From the NCBI RefSeq assembly GCF_000687875.1, contig NZ_JHYG01000002.1:372001-436000 (forward strand): DNA of 64,000 nucleotides, in the 5' to 3' direction. The notes under the pieces were generated by a model that worked only from the letters and a program-made list of their open reading frames with translations, was not told the DNA's origin and searched no databases. How positions within the stretch are numbered: the first letter of the stretch is position 1; every line of letters starts with the position of its first letter. Of the stretch, positions 45,130 to 56,127 are shown one piece after another. The stretch comes from Acidocella facilis ATCC 35904 (GTDB lineage: Bacteria; Pseudomonadota; Alphaproteobacteria; Acetobacterales; Acetobacteraceae). A program made the position numbers and the translations under genes.

Positions 45130-45378
45130 ATGCTGATTGCCGACCTGCCGAAACACGACAAAGCCATCGATATCACCGCCGAAACCTGCCCGATGACCTT
45201 CGTGCGGACCAGGCTGGCGCTGGACGCCATGGAGAGCGGGCAGATATTGCTGGTGAAGCTGAAAGGCGAGAACCCGCTGCGCAACGTGCCGCGCGCCGCC
45301 GCCGACCAGGGGCATGAGCCGCTGGATCTGCTCGAACAGGCGGATGGCAGCCATGTGCTGGTGATCCAGAAGGGCTGA
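45130..45378 (+). CDS. TusA-like sulfurtransferase
   Basis: The 82-residue protein has the SirA/TusA fold with the sulfur-carrying Cys20 in ITAETCPMTFVRTRLALD. The usual CPxP motif is CPMT here, so the second Pro is missing. Family members relay persulfide sulfur to tRNA thiolation, molybdenum cofactor or other uses; which one is not clear. An AAGGGAG site lies 6 nt before the ATG. It is divergent from the Fur-family gene. Confidence 0.82.
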   Translation: MLIADLPKHDKAIDITAETCPMTFVRTRLALDAMESGQILLVKLKGENPLRNVPRAAADQGHEPLDLLEQADGSHVLVIQKG

Positions 45379-45440
45379 GAGGCTACTCCAAAAGCCACTC
45401 TGGCGGCCGGCAAGCGGCGATTTGCTGCGCTTCAAACATC

Positions 45441-45473
45441 AAAAAAGCCGCGACGCGGAACCCGCGTGCGGCT
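45441..45473 (-). terminator. Intrinsic terminator of rpsU
   Basis: Read on the minus strand, AGCCGCACGCGG pairs with CCGCGTCGCGGCT (one bulged base) and is followed by six T residues. It lies between the convergent tusA-like and rpsU genes. Confidence 0.85.
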
Positions 45474-45515
45474 GATCTGACGATGAATGCGACCCGCCCG
45501 AAGGCGGGAGGGGCT

Positions 45516-45740
45516 TTAGAAGCCCTCGCGCTCGATCCGCTTGCGCTCCATCTTGCGGGCGCGGCGAACGGCCTCGGCGGCTTCGCGGGCGCGGCGCTCG
45601 GAGGGCTTCTCGTAATGACGGCGGAGCTTCATCTCGCGGAACACGCCTTCACGCTGCAGCTTCTTCTTGAGCGCTTTCAGCGCTTGGTCGACATTGTTGT
45701 CACGAACGAGAACTTGCACTGGGCTGTGTGCTCCAAACAA
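45516..45740 (-). CDS. rpsU: 30S ribosomal protein S21
   Basis: The 74-residue basic protein starts [20 protein letters not shown] and has the S21 core [21 protein letters not shown]. The C-terminus is extended by an Arg/Lys helix, as in other alphaproteobacteria. It joins the 30S head-platform and aids initiation. It has its own terminator and is divergent from def. Confidence 0.95.
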   Translation of the reverse strand: MFGAHSPVQVLVRDNNVDQALKALKKKLQREGVFREMKLRRHYEKPSERRAREAAEAVRRARKMERKRIEREGF

Positions 45741-45864
45741 AAAATTTTAAACGGACAAACGCGGCGCGCGACCAATTGGGGCCACGGGCCGAGAACTGCT
45801 GGGCGGCCCTATAGCACAAAACATCCGCTCGCCAAACCATTTCTGCTGGGGCAATCATGCAAAT

Positions 45865-46392
45865 ATGTCGATTCTGAAGATTGCCCGCATGGGGCACCCG
45901 GTTCTGCTCGCCAAGGCGGGCTTGGTTGAGGATGTTTCGGCGCCGGAAATCCAGGCGCTGATCGCCGCCATGGCGGAGACGATGTTCGATGCCGGCGGAG
46001 TCGGGCTGGCGGCGCCGCAGGTGCATGTGGGGTTGCGGCTGTTCGTGTTCCGGGTGCCGGCGAGCCGGGGGGACGGGGTGGAGATCCCGCTGCGGGCGGT
46101 GGTGAACCCGATGATCGTCCCCCATGAGGCGGCGGGGCGGGAGTTGGGCTGGGAGGGCTGCCTGTCCATTCCCGGCCTGCGGGCGGCGGTGCCGCGCTGG
46201 CGGGAGATCCGCCTGAGCGGGCTGGATGAGGATGGCAAAGCCTTTGATGAGGTGCTGGCTGGTTTTGCCGCGCGGGTGGTGCAGCATGAGGCGGACCATC
46301 TGGATGGGGTGCTTTACCCGATGCGGATGGAGGATTTCAGCCGGTTCGGCTATAATGAGGAGCTGGATCGATATCCTCAGGAGCTGTTGTGA
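45865..46392 (+). CDS. def: Peptide deformylase
   Basis: The 175-residue enzyme has the three deformylase motifs: GVGLAAPQ at 45-52, EGCLSIPG at 97-104 and QHEADHLDG. The Cys of motif 2 and the two His of motif 3 bind the metal. It removes formyl groups from nascent proteins. The GVGLAAPQ and HEADH forms differ slightly from the E. coli enzyme (GIGLAATQ, HEMDH), so this may be the shorter-tailed paralogue type. Its TGA overlaps the coq9 ATG by one base. Confidence 0.93.
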   Translation: MSILKIARMGHPVLLAKAGLVEDVSAPEIQALIAAMAETMFDAGGVGLAAPQVHVGLRLFVFRVPASRGDGVEIPLRAVVNPMIVPHEAAGRELGWEGCLSIPGLRAAVPRWREIRLSGLDEDGKAFDEVLAGFAARVVQHEADHLDGVLYPMRMEDFSRFGYNEELDRYPQELL

Positions 46393-46991
46393 TGCAGATC
46401 GATGAACAGAAGGCCGCGCTGATCGACGCGCTGGCGCAGAATGCCGGGTTTGACGGCTGGACCGGCAAATCCTTGCGGATGGCGCTGAGCGGACTGGGGC
46501 GGGATGCGGCGGAGGCGGATCTGGCCTTTCCCGGCGGACGCGCGGAGATGATCGCGGCCTATTTCGAGCTGGGCGATGAGCGGATGATCCGCGCCCGGCT
46601 GGGGCAGGGGGCGGAGAGTGGCACGACAGCGCGGGTGCGCGCGGCGGTAGCGGCCAGGCTGGAGCTGATGGCGGGCGAGAAAGAGGCGGTGCGGCGGGCC
46701 ATGGCCTGGCTGGTGCTGCCGATGAATGCGCCGCGCCTGGCGAAGATTATCGCCCGGATGGCGGATGCGGTCTGGTTCGCGGCCGGGGATAAGAGCGCTG
46801 ACATGTCCTGGTACAGCAAGCGGGCCATTCTGGGGGCGGTGCTCTCGGCGACGCTGCTCTACTGGCTCAGCGACAGCTCGATGGACTCGGAAAACACGCT
46901 GGCGTTCCTGGATCGCCGCCTGGCAGGGGTGGGGCGCTTTGGCAAGCTGAAAGCCCGCCTGCCGCGTTTGCCCTTCCCGCAGCACGCTTAA
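46392..46991 (+). CDS. coq9: COQ9 family ubiquinone-biosynthesis protein
   Basis: The 199-residue protein has the N-terminal TetR-like helices and the COQ9 lipid-binding domain with DMSWYSKRAILGAVLSATLL split by a helix turn, then YWLSDSSMDSENT. In mitochondria COQ9 presents lipids to COQ7; the bacterial form is limited to alphaproteobacteria and supports the taxonomic call. The ATG at 46392 overlaps the def stop. Hairpin copy C follows 47 nt after the stop. Confidence 0.87.
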   Translation: MQIDEQKAALIDALAQNAGFDGWTGKSLRMALSGLGRDAAEADLAFPGGRAEMIAAYFELGDERMIRARLGQGAESGTTARVRAAVAARLELMAGEKEAVRRAMAWLVLPMNAPRLAKIIARMADAVWFAAGDKSADMSWYSKRAILGAVLSATLLYWLSDSSMDSENTLAFLDRRLAGVGRFGKLKARLPRLPFPQHA

Positions 46992-47038
46992 ACGGAGACG
47001 CCGCGCCTCCTACGAGGACGCGGCGTTTGCCCAAAGTT

Positions 47039-47084
47039 GCAAAAGTTTTTGGGGGTGTGGGGTGTTTTTTCAAAAACACCCCAC
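47039..47084. repeat. Dispersed hairpin family, copy C
   Basis: Leader GCAAAAGTTTTTGGGGGT leads into a 13-bp perfect stem, GTGGGGTGTTTTT with AAAAACACCCCAC, loop TC. It lies between the convergent coq9 and phosphohexomutase genes. Confidence 0.85.
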
Positions 47085-47092
47085 GTTCTTTC

Positions 47093-48496
47093 TCAATGCC
47101 CTGCGGAGGGCGCATCAAAATCCGGCGTCAGCCCCGACGCCGAGAGCTGCACCGCCAGCGCGGATTTCAGCCGCACCAGCCCGGCTTCGGAGCTGGCTTC
47201 CGCGCGGGCGACCAGCACCGCCTGGGTGTTGGAGGCGCGCAGCAGCCACCAGCCATCCTCGGTGTTCACGCGCACGCCGTCCGTGTCCGACACTTTGGCG
47301 CCGTTTTCCTTCAGCCGGGCGGCGACTTCCGTCACCACCTGGAATTTGCGGTCTTCCGGGCAATCGAAGCGCAGCTCGGGGGTGTTGAGCACCTGCGGCA
47401 GCGAGGCGCGGAAGGCGCCCAGCGTCTCTTCCATGCGGGCGATGACGCCCAGCACGCGCACGCCGGCATAGAGCGCGTCGTCAAACCCGTACCATTTATC
47501 GTTATAGAAGATGTGGCCGGACATTTCGCCGGCCAGCGGCGCCTTGGTCTCGGCCATTTTGGACTTGATCAGCGAGTGGCCGGTCTTCCACATCAGCGGG
47601 GTGCCGCCGGCTTTGGCCACTTCGTCGAACAGTACCTGGCTCGCCTTCACGTCGGCGATGATGGTGCCGCCGGGGTGCTGCTTGAGCACGTCGCGGGCCA
47701 TCAGGATCAGGAACTGGTCGCCGAACAGGATATGGCCTTCATTATCGACCAGGCCGATGCGGTCCGCATCGCCGTCGAAGGCGACGCCGACATCAGCACC
47801 TTCCTTTTTCACCGCGGCGATCAGCTGTTCCAGGTTCTTCGGCACGGTCGGGTCCGGGTGATGGGCGGGGAAGTTGCCGTCCACCTTGCCGTTGAGCACG
47901 ATATGCTTGCCGGGAAGTTTTTCGACCAGCCTGGTCAGCACGTCGCCAGCGGCGCCATTGCCGTTATCCCAGACGATCTTGAGGGTCTTCTTGCCGTCCC
48001 AGTCCTGCAGCAGGCGGGCGATATAGGCTTCGGAGACGTCTTTTTCGACGACGCTGCCCTTGGCTTGCGCGACGACCTTGCCCTCAGCGGCGCGGGCGCC
48101 GAGATCCTGGATCTGCGCGCCGAAGAACGGCTTGTTCTTCAACATCATCTTGAAGCCGTTATAGTTTGGCGGGTTGTGGCTGCCGGTCACCATCACCGCG
48201 CCGTCGGCCGGCTGGGTGAAGGAGGCGAAATACAGCATCGGGGTCGGGCCCTGGCCGATATCGATCACCTCCATGCCGGACGCGACCAGCCCTTCGATGA
48301 GGGCGGCGGCAAGCTTCGGCGAGGAGAGGCGGCCATCGCGCCCGACCGCGACTTTTTTGCCGCCAGCCTCGGCGACGATGGAGCCGAAAACGCGGCCGAT
48401 GGCGAAGGCATCCGCCTCGCCGAGTGTTTCGCCGACAATGCCGCGAATATCATACTCGCGCAGGCTGCTGGCGGGGAATTTATGGGAAAAGCTCAT
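47093..48496 (-). CDS. Phosphomannomutase/phosphoglucomutase
   Basis: The 467-residue alpha-D-phosphohexomutase has the phosphoserine loop VMVTGSHNPPNYNG, the metal loop DGDADRIGLVD, and the sugar-binding loop with GEMSGHIFYND. This GEMSGH form is usual for the dual-specificity ManB/AlgC-like enzymes. It interconverts hexose 6- and 1-phosphates and feeds galU next door. The ATG at 48496 has AGAGGAAG upstream and starts 14 nt after the galU stop; the longer frame overlaps galU. Confidence 0.92.
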   Translation of the reverse strand: MSFSHKFPASSLREYDIRGIVGETLGEADAFAIGRVFGSIVAEAGGKKVAVGRDGRLSSPKLAAALIEGLVASGMEVIDIGQGPTPMLYFASFTQPADGAVMVTGSHNPPNYNGFKMMLKNKPFFGAQIQDLGARAAEGKVVAQAKGSVVEKDVSEAYIARLLQDWDGKKTLKIVWDNGNGAAGDVLTRLVEKLPGKHIVLNGKVDGNFPAHHPDPTVPKNLEQLIAAVKKEGADVGVAFDGDADRIGLVDNEGHILFGDQFLILMARDVLKQHPGGTIIADVKASQVLFDEVAKAGGTPLMWKTGHSLIKSKMAETKAPLAGEMSGHIFYNDKWYGFDDALYAGVRVLGVIARMEETLGAFRASLPQVLNTPELRFDCPEDRKFQVVTEVAARLKENGAKVSDTDGVRVNTEDGWWLLRASNTQAVLVARAEASSEAGLVRLKSALAVQLSASGLTPDFDAPSAGH

Positions 48497-48510
48497 CGCT
48501 TCCTCTTGTC

Positions 48511-49386
48511 TCAGGCGTTGACGTAGTTTTTCAGGAATTCGCGCACGGCGGGCCCGAGGTCCGGCCGGGCGAGGGAGAAGGCGATCTGGGCTTCCAGGAA
48601 GCCGACCTTGTCGCCGCAATCGAAGCGCTTGCCTTCGAATTTCAACCCGTGGAAGGGCTTCTCGCCGATCATCTTGGCCATCGCGTCGGTCAGCTGCACC
48701 TCGTTGCCGGCCCCGGCCTCCATGCGGGAGAGATAGCCGATCACCTCCGGCAGCAGCACATAGCGGCCGATGATGGAGAGGTTGGAGGGGGCGTTCTCGG
48801 GCTTGGGCTTCTCGACCAGGCCGGTGACCTCGACGCGGTCGCCCTCGATGGCGCCGGTTTTCAGGATGCCGTAGCGGGCGGTGTGCTCGCGCGGGACTTC
48901 GGAAATGGCGACGACATTGCCGCCGGTCTCGTTATAGACCTTTGCGAGCTGGCCGATGCAGGGGGTCTGGCTCAGCACCAGATCGTCTGGCAGCAGGATG
49001 GCGAACGGGTCGTCGCCGATGAAGGTGCGCGCGCACCAGATCGCATGGCCGAGGCCCAGCGGCACTTGCTGGCGCACGGTGGTGATGGCGCCGGGCGGCA
49101 TCGCCTCCTCGCGCAGCAGCGCCAGCGCCTCGCGCTTGGCGCGTTCGGCCAGGGTGGCTTCCAGCTCGAAGGCGATGTCGAAATGGTCGATCAAAGCGGT
49201 TTTGCCGCGGCCGGTGACCATGCAGAACTGGTCGATGCCGGCGGCGCGGGCCTCGTCCACCGCATATTGAATCAGCGGTTTGTCGACGACGGGGAGCATC
49301 TCCTTCGGCATCGCCTTGGTGGCCGGCAAAAAGCGCGTACCGAGGCCAGCAACGGGGAGCACGGCCTTGCGCAACGGTTTAACCAA
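48511..49386 (-). CDS. galU: UTP-glucose-1-phosphate uridylyltransferase
   Basis: The 291-residue nucleotidyltransferase has the N-terminal VAGLGTRFLPATKAMPKEMLP signature (split over residues 13-33) and the EVPREHTARYGI and VEKPKPENAPSN blocks. It makes UDP-glucose for polysaccharides and glycolipids, including possibly the donor for the glycosyltransferase at 23128. The start is TTG at 49386 with AGGAGG 8 nt upstream. The 273 nt upstream, to the tsaC stop, hold no gene I can support; galU's promoter should be there. Confidence 0.94.
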   Translation of the reverse strand: MVKPLRKAVLPVAGLGTRFLPATKAMPKEMLPVVDKPLIQYAVDEARAAGIDQFCMVTGRGKTALIDHFDIAFELEATLAERAKREALALLREEAMPPGAITTVRQQVPLGLGHAIWCARTFIGDDPFAILLPDDLVLSQTPCIGQLAKVYNETGGNVVAISEVPREHTARYGILKTGAIEGDRVEVTGLVEKPKPENAPSNLSIIGRYVLLPEVIGYLSRMEAGAGNEVQLTDAMAKMIGEKPFHGLKFEGKRFDCGDKVGFLEAQIAFSLARPDLGPAVREFLKNYVNA

Positions 49387-49659
49387 AGGAAGTTCCTCCT
49401 GAGAAGCGATCTTGAGTGAGACCCGAAACCCCGGACGGGGCGGCGGGTGAGCGTTTGCGCCTTAAATGCGACAGAAATCTGGACAAGGTAACAGACGTAT
49501 CGTGACAAAATAGCCACAAATGCGGCGTCTGGCGGGTTGGCCTGAGACGAGGAAGCAATGAAACGCCTATCTGTGATTGTCGCGCGAGGCACGGCACCGA
49601 TGAGGCACCGCGATCATCCGATATTGCGAAGTAACGAATTTGCCAAGAGGGGGCGGCGC

Positions 49660-50634
49660 TTATCCGCGCGGGGCGGCGGCGCGGGCGAGGCGGTCATTGA
49701 TCGCGAGTCCCAGCCCGGTATCCGGAATGGGGGCGACGGCGATGCCGGCGGCACCCTTGGCATGGGCGTCCAGCCAATGCAGCCCCTCGAACAGATTGGC
49801 GGCGGCCTCGGTGAGGTCGCGCCTGGCGGAGAGCTGGAAGCAGAGCCGGTCAGCGGGAGCGGGGCCGAAGGCGAGATAGGCTTCCTCTGCCAGCGGCGCG
49901 GTAACGTTGAGGCGCACGGGCAAAGCGGGGGCGTAATGGGAGGCGAGCATGCCGGGCGACGCCATGGCGGCACCCGGGGTTGGCGCCGCGCCGAGCGGGC
50001 CGGCCAGGGCTTCCAGTGCCTCGCGGGTGACGCCGCCGGGGCGCAACAGCACCGGGCGATCGCCGGAGAGATCGATGACGGTGGATTCCACCCCGACCGG
50101 GCACGGACCGGTATCCAGAATGCCGGCGATCCGTCCCCCCAGATCCGCCAGCACATGCGCGGCACTGGTGGGGGAGATGCGGCCGGAGCGGTTGGCGGAC
50201 GGGCCGGCGATGGGCAGGCCGGCTTGTTTCAACATCTCGCGGGCCAGGGGCTGGGCGGGGATGCGTACGGCCAGGGTGGGTAGCCCGGCGCCGGCCAGCA
50301 GCGAGACCGGGCAATCGGCCCGGCGTTGCAGCACCATGGTCAGCGGGCCGGGCCAGCAGGCGGCGGCGATTTTTTCCGCGAGCCGGGTGGGCTGGACATG
50401 CGCGAAGGCGGCGTCGGCATCCGGGTAATGGCAGATCAGCGGGTTGAAGCTGGGGCGGCCCTTGGCGCTGTAGATACCAGCGACGGCCTGGGCGTTGGTG
50501 GCATCCGCGCCGAGGCCGTAGACGGTCTCGGTGCCGAAGGCGACGAGCTTGCCGGCCCGCAGCAGCTTCGCCGCGCAGGCGGGGCTGCGCAGGATTTTGG
50601 TCGGCTTGTCGTCTGTCTGAGGCGTTGGTTCCAA
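49660..50634 (-). CDS. L-threonylcarbamoyladenylate synthase, Sua5 type
   Basis: The 324-residue protein has the YrdC/TsaC core (GTETVYGLGADATN, KGRPSFNPLICH, PSANRSGRISPTSA) and a C-terminal Sua5 domain (MASPGMLASHYAP and following). It activates threonine for N6-threonylcarbamoyladenosine in ANN-decoding tRNAs. The two-domain Sua5 form is longer than E. coli TsaC. It lies downstream of rbfA on the same strand, with hairpin copies D and E in between, at the place where truB often stands in this operon. Confidence 0.94.
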   Translation of the reverse strand: MEPTPQTDDKPTKILRSPACAAKLLRAGKLVAFGTETVYGLGADATNAQAVAGIYSAKGRPSFNPLICHYPDADAAFAHVQPTRLAEKIAAACWPGPLTMVLQRRADCPVSLLAGAGLPTLAVRIPAQPLAREMLKQAGLPIAGPSANRSGRISPTSAAHVLADLGGRIAGILDTGPCPVGVESTVIDLSGDRPVLLRPGGVTREALEALAGPLGAAPTPGAAMASPGMLASHYAPALPVRLNVTAPLAEEAYLAFGPAPADRLCFQLSARRDLTEAAANLFEGLHWLDAHAKGAAGIAVAPIPDTGLGLAINDRLARAAAPRG

Positions 50635-50653
50635 GGCTCTGCCGGAAAATTAT

Positions 50654-50697
50654 CAAAAGTTTTTGGGGGTGTGGGGGCTTTTTTCAAAAAGCCCCCA
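50654..50697. repeat. Dispersed hairpin family, copy D
   Basis: Leader CAAAAGTTTTTGGGGGTG leads into a 12-bp perfect stem, TGGGGGCTTTTT with AAAAAGCCCCCA, loop TC. It lies 20 nt upstream of the tsaC-type gene and points opposite to copy E. Confidence 0.82.
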
Positions 50698-50746
50698 TGA
50701 ATGTTTGGGGCGTTGCACCGTCGTCGTCACCGCCCCGAAGGTTTTT

Positions 50747-50785
50747 GCCGCTTTTTTGAAAAAAAGCGGCACCAAAAAACTTTCG
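50747..50785. repeat. Dispersed hairpin family, copy E (reverse orientation)
   Basis: On the minus strand GAAAGTTTTTTGGT leads into the stem GCCGCTTTTTT with AAAAAAGCGGC (11 bp, perfect), loop TC. It lies directly after the rbfA stop, in rbfA's direction. Confidence 0.82.
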
Positions 50786-51196
50786 TCAGTCTTTTTTGTC
50801 GGGCCCGAGATCGCGAGTCACTTCCGGGCTGTGCAGGAGCTTGTTGATCCGCGTCGCCTCGTCCAGCGCCTCGTCGGCGACGAATTTCAGCTCCGGGGCC
50901 ACGCGCAGGCCCAGACGCGGCGCCATCTGCGCGCGCAGATACGGGGCGACGCGCTTCAGCGCCGGCAGCAGCGGGCGGATATCCTTCTGGCCGAGCACGG
51001 TGGCGAAGACCAGCGCGTGTTTGAGATCCGGCGACATCCGCACTTCCGAGACGGTGAGATGCTCACGCGCCAGGATCGGGTCGTGGAATTCCGTGCGCAT
51101 GAGGATGTCGGAGAGGACATGCCGGATCTCCTCCCCCACGCGCAGCTGACGCTGGCTTGGGCCAGCGGCAGCTTTAGAGTCGTTGCGATGCTTCAT
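50786..51196 (-). CDS. rbfA: Ribosome-binding factor A
   Basis: The 136-residue protein has the KH-like RbfA fold (QLRVGEEIRHVLSDILMR, LTVSEVRMSPDLKHALVF), with an Asp-Lys-rich tail. It helps mature the 5' end of 16S rRNA on the 30S subunit. It lies 18 nt after infB, the usual order. Confidence 0.93.
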   Translation of the reverse strand: MKHRNDSKAAAGPSQRQLRVGEEIRHVLSDILMRTEFHDPILAREHLTVSEVRMSPDLKHALVFATVLGQKDIRPLLPALKRVAPYLRAQMAPRLGLRVAPELKFVADEALDEATRINKLLHSPEVTRDLGPDKKD

Positions 51197-51214
51197 GAAA
51201 CCGCTCCGGGACGA

Positions 51215-53920
51215 TCAGGGCGCCACGATTTCGGTTTCATAGCACTCCACCACGTCGCCTTCACGCAGATCCTGGTAGCCAGCGAAGGAGAGGCCGCACT
51301 CATAGCCGCGCGCCACTTCCTTGACGTCGTCCTTGAAGCGCTTGAGCTGCGAGAGCTCGCCCTGATGGATGACCACGTTGTCGCGCAGCAGGCGCACGCC
51401 GCAGCCGCGCTTGACCACGCCCTCGGTGATATAACAACCCGCGACCTTGCCGGTCTTGGTGATGTTGAACACCTGGCGGATTTCCGCGTAGCCCAGGAAC
51501 TTCTCGCGATGCACCGGGGAGAGCTTGCCCTTGACCAGCTTCTCGATGTCGTCCGACACCTCGTAGATGATTGAGTAGTAGCGGATATCCACGGCTTCGC
51601 GCTGCGAGAGCTCGCGGGCCTGGACGTTGGCGCGGACATTGAAGGCGATGATCAGGCCGTCAGAGGCCTTAGCCAGCTGCACATCGCTCTCGGTGATCTG
51701 GCCGACACCCGAATAGATCACGCGCACGCGGACCTCCTCGTTGCCGAGCTTGCCCAGCACCACGCCGATGGCTTCCGCCGAACCCTGCACATCCGCCTTG
51801 ACGACGACCGCGACTTCCTTCTGCGCGCCGGCCTGAATGCGGGCGAGCATCTCCTCCATCGTGCCGCGCAATGCGGTCTGGGCGGCCACCTGGCGCTCGC
51901 GCAGCTTGGCGGCGCGATACTCGGTGATCTCGCGGGCGCGCTGCTCATTCTCGACGACCACGAACGGCTCGCCCGCGGTGGGCGCGCCGGAGAGGCCGAG
52001 GATTTCGACCGGCAGGGAGGGCAGAGCCTCCTTCAACTGGGCGCCCTTGTCGTTGATCATCGCGCGGATGCGGCCCCACTGGGCGCCGGCCACGACGATC
52101 TCGCCCTGGCGCAGCGTGCCCTTCTGGACCAGCACGGTGGCCACCGGGCCACGGCCCTTGTCCAGGCGGGATTCGATGACAGCACCTTCGGCGGACCGTT
52201 CCGGGTTGGCACGCAGCTCCAGCACCTCGGCCTGTAGGAGGATGGCTTCCTCCAGCTTGTCCAGGTTGGTCTTCTTCAGCGCCGAAACCTCGACATCGAT
52301 GGTCTCGCCGCCCATGCTCTCGGTGACGATCTCGTATTGCAGCAGCTCGTTGCGCACGCGGTTGGCGTCCGCGCCCGGGCGGTCGATCTTGTTGATCGCC
52401 ACGATGATGGGCACGTTCGCCGCCTTGGCGTGTTTGATCGCCTCGATGGTCTGCGGCATCACGCCGTCATCGGCGGCCACAACCAGTACGACGATGTCGG
52501 TGGAAGCGGCACCACGGGCGCGCATGGCGGTGAAGGCTTCATGGCCCGGCGTATCGAGGAAGGTGATCGCCTGACCGGAGGGCAGGGTCACCTGATAGGC
52601 GCCGATATGCTGGGTGATGCCACCAGCCTCGCGGGCCGCGACATCGGTATGGCGCAGCGCGTCCAAGAGGCTGGTCTTGCCGTGATCGACATGGCCCATG
52701 ATGGTGACGACCGGCGGGCGGGCCTGCAGCTCGTCATCGCTGTCGGCTTCGCCGGCCAAGCCGAGCTCGACATCGGAGTCAGAGACGCGGCGGACCTTGT
52801 GGCCGAATTCCTGCACCACCAGCTCGGCGGTATCGGCGTCGATCACCTGCGTGATGGTGACCATCACGCCCATCTTCATCAAGGCGCGGACCACGTCGCG
52901 GCCGGGAGCGGCCATACGGTTGGCCAGCTCCTGCACGGTGATGGTCTCGGGCAGCACGACCTCGCGCACCACTTTCACGCCATCGGAGCGCAGCTTCTCC
53001 AGCTCCGCCTGGCGGCGCTCACGCTCGCGCTGGCGACGCACCGAGGCGAGCGAACGGGTCTTCTCGTCCTCGCCCGCGATTGCGGCCTGCACATCGATAC
53101 GGCCGGCGCGGCGGTTGCCGTCGCCGATTTTCTTCGCCGGGGCGACCGGGGTGCCGCGCTTGGGCGCGGTGACGATCGGGCGGCGTGGGCCGCGCGGGGC
53201 GTCCTCTTCCTCGTCGCGGCCGCCGGGCTTGAGCTGCAGCGTGGTGCGCGGCGCGGCCGGGGTGCCGGGACGCGCCGGCGCCGGCGCGCCGGCGCGGGCT
53301 GGGGTGGCGGCGGGCTGGCGCGCGGCCGGCTGGGCCGGGGCCGGGGCGGGGGCCGTGGCCGGCGTTGCCGGGGCAGCCTTGGCGGCCTCAGCCTCTTCCT
53401 TGGCGCGGATCGCGGCCTCGGCGGCTTCCTTCTCGCGGGCGGCGGCTTCCTCGGCCTCGCGCTTCGCGTCTTCCTCGGCCTTGCGGCGGGCTTCCTCGGC
53501 GGCGGAGAGGATGGAGATCTTCTCCTGCTCGCGCCGCTCGGCCTCGGCCTTGGCGGCGGCGGCCAGAACGCGCTGGCGGTTGGCAAGCTCGGCCGCGGTC
53601 AGCGCGCGCTGGCCAGACGTGCCGCCACCACCACCCTGACGGGGGCGCGAGGGCGCGTTGCCGGACGGGGCCGGGCGGTCATTATTCTGCGGGCGCAGCG
53701 AAAGCGGCGCGGCCGGTGCCGTGCTGGCGGGCGCCGCACCGGCGGGCGCCGGGGCGCCGCCGCGCTTCTTGCGAACTTCTACCTGCACAACCTTTGTGCG
53801 GCCATGGGAAAAGCTCTGCCGCACCGATCCGGCATCGACCGTATGCCCGGCATCCGCGCGCGCGGCGGGGCGCAGCGAGAGCCTGCCCTTGGTTTCATTC
53901 TGGTCGTTGCCGTCACTCAT
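51215..53920 (-). CDS. infB: Translation initiation factor IF-2
   Basis: The 901-residue GTPase has G1 [10 protein letters not shown]2 region [11 protein letters not shown]3 DTPGH and G4 NKID, followed by domains II to IV. The N-terminal third (residues 70-330) is a low-complexity stretch rich in Ala, Glu, Lys and Pro, usual in alphaproteobacteria. The ATG at 53920 begins [18 protein letters not shown]; the frame stays open 104 residues further upstream but reads across the ylxR region in another frame. It guides initiator tRNA to the 30S subunit. Confidence 0.97.
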   Translation of the reverse strand: MSDGNDQNETKGRLSLRPAARADAGHTVDAGSVRQSFSHGRTKVVQVEVRKKRGGAPAPAGAAPASTAPAAPLSLRPQNNDRPAPSGNAPSRPRQGGGGGTSGQRALTAAELANRQRVLAAAAKAEAERREQEKISILSAAEEARRKAEEDAKREAEEAAAREKEAAEAAIRAKEEAEAAKAAPATPATAPAPAPAQPAARQPAATPARAGAPAPARPGTPAAPRTTLQLKPGGRDEEEDAPRGPRRPIVTAPKRGTPVAPAKKIGDGNRRAGRIDVQAAIAGEDEKTRSLASVRRQRERERRQAELEKLRSDGVKVVREVVLPETITVQELANRMAAPGRDVVRALMKMGVMVTITQVIDADTAELVVQEFGHKVRRVSDSDVELGLAGEADSDDELQARPPVVTIMGHVDHGKTSLLDALRHTDVAAREAGGITQHIGAYQVTLPSGQAITFLDTPGHEAFTAMRARGAASTDIVVLVVAADDGVMPQTIEAIKHAKAANVPIIVAINKIDRPGADANRVRNELLQYEIVTESMGGETIDVEVSALKKTNLDKLEEAILLQAEVLELRANPERSAEGAVIESRLDKGRGPVATVLVQKGTLRQGEIVVAGAQWGRIRAMINDKGAQLKEALPSLPVEILGLSGAPTAGEPFVVVENEQRAREITEYRAAKLRERQVAAQTALRGTMEEMLARIQAGAQKEVAVVVKADVQGSAEAIGVVLGKLGNEEVRVRVIYSGVGQITESDVQLAKASDGLIIAFNVRANVQARELSQREAVDIRYYSIIYEVSDDIEKLVKGKLSPVHREKFLGYAEIRQVFNITKTGKVAGCYITEGVVKRGCGVRLLRDNVVIHQGELSQLKRFKDDVKEVARGYECGLSFAGYQDLREGDVVECYETEIVAP

Positions 53921-53982
53921 GCCTAATCCGGTCCAATCTTCACATCGCGGCCGGATTTGACCCCGGCCTTGTTGGTTGGGCT

Positions 53983-54601
53983 CTACTGCCCGCTTACGCT
54001 TTCCTTCGCAACACCTTGCAGGCGCTGCGCCTCGATTTCGATCATGTGGGCGAGGCGCCCCGGTGCCACCACAACGTGCACCGTATGCTCCCGGCCAAAG
54101 ATCCGGCCCAGCGCGGCGGCGGAAAGAACCGCCAGCTGGGGAATGGGCCGTCCGCCCGCGAAACGGGCGCGCTCCTCGGCGCTGCCATCGGCGGCCTGGA
54201 CGATGATCCCGGCCCGGCCTGTCTGCAGCCATTCCCGGGCCTTCTCAAAGCCGGAGATCGCGGCACCGCTGCGCCGGGCCAGGCCCAGCAGATCGGTGAT
54301 GCGCCGGGTCAGCGCGGCTTCCACCTGGGCGCGCAAATCCGGCGGGGCTTTCACCGCGCAGCGTGCGGCGCGTGAGAATACACCACGCCGGACCGCTAAA
54401 TCTAGCACATCCGCGTCCGCGCTCAACCAGAGTCCGCGTCCGGGCAGGGTTGCGCCGGGGTCGAACACCAGGGTTGCGTCAGGCGCCGCCACGAAACGCA
54501 GCAGCGCCTCACGCGGCCCCTGGGTGCGGGTGACCAGACAACGCCGGAGCGGCCCGCGCTCCGGCTCATCGGCCAAGATCTCTTCCGGCGCGGTTTGGGG
54601 G

Positions 54602-54618
<17 letters not shown>
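53983..54618 (-). CDS. YlxR/DUF448-type RNA-binding protein fused to an L7Ae-like domain
   Basis: The 211-residue protein has an N-terminal YlxR domain ([38 protein letters not shown]) and a C-terminal L7Ae-like domain ([19 protein letters not shown]). This fusion is common between nusA and infB in alphaproteobacteria. It probably binds RNA near the transcription-translation machinery. The ATG at 54618 lies 17 nt inside the nusA end; the next gene, infB, starts 62 nt after its stop. Confidence 0.88.
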
Positions 54619-56119
<1,501 letters not shown>

Positions 56120-56127
56120 GCGATCCT

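Noticed and set aside
49558-50283. Plus-strand gene starting ATG after GAGGAAGC, antisense to the tsaC-type gene
   Set aside because: Beyond the first codons it only mirrors the tsaC-type gene and its product has no recognisable domain.
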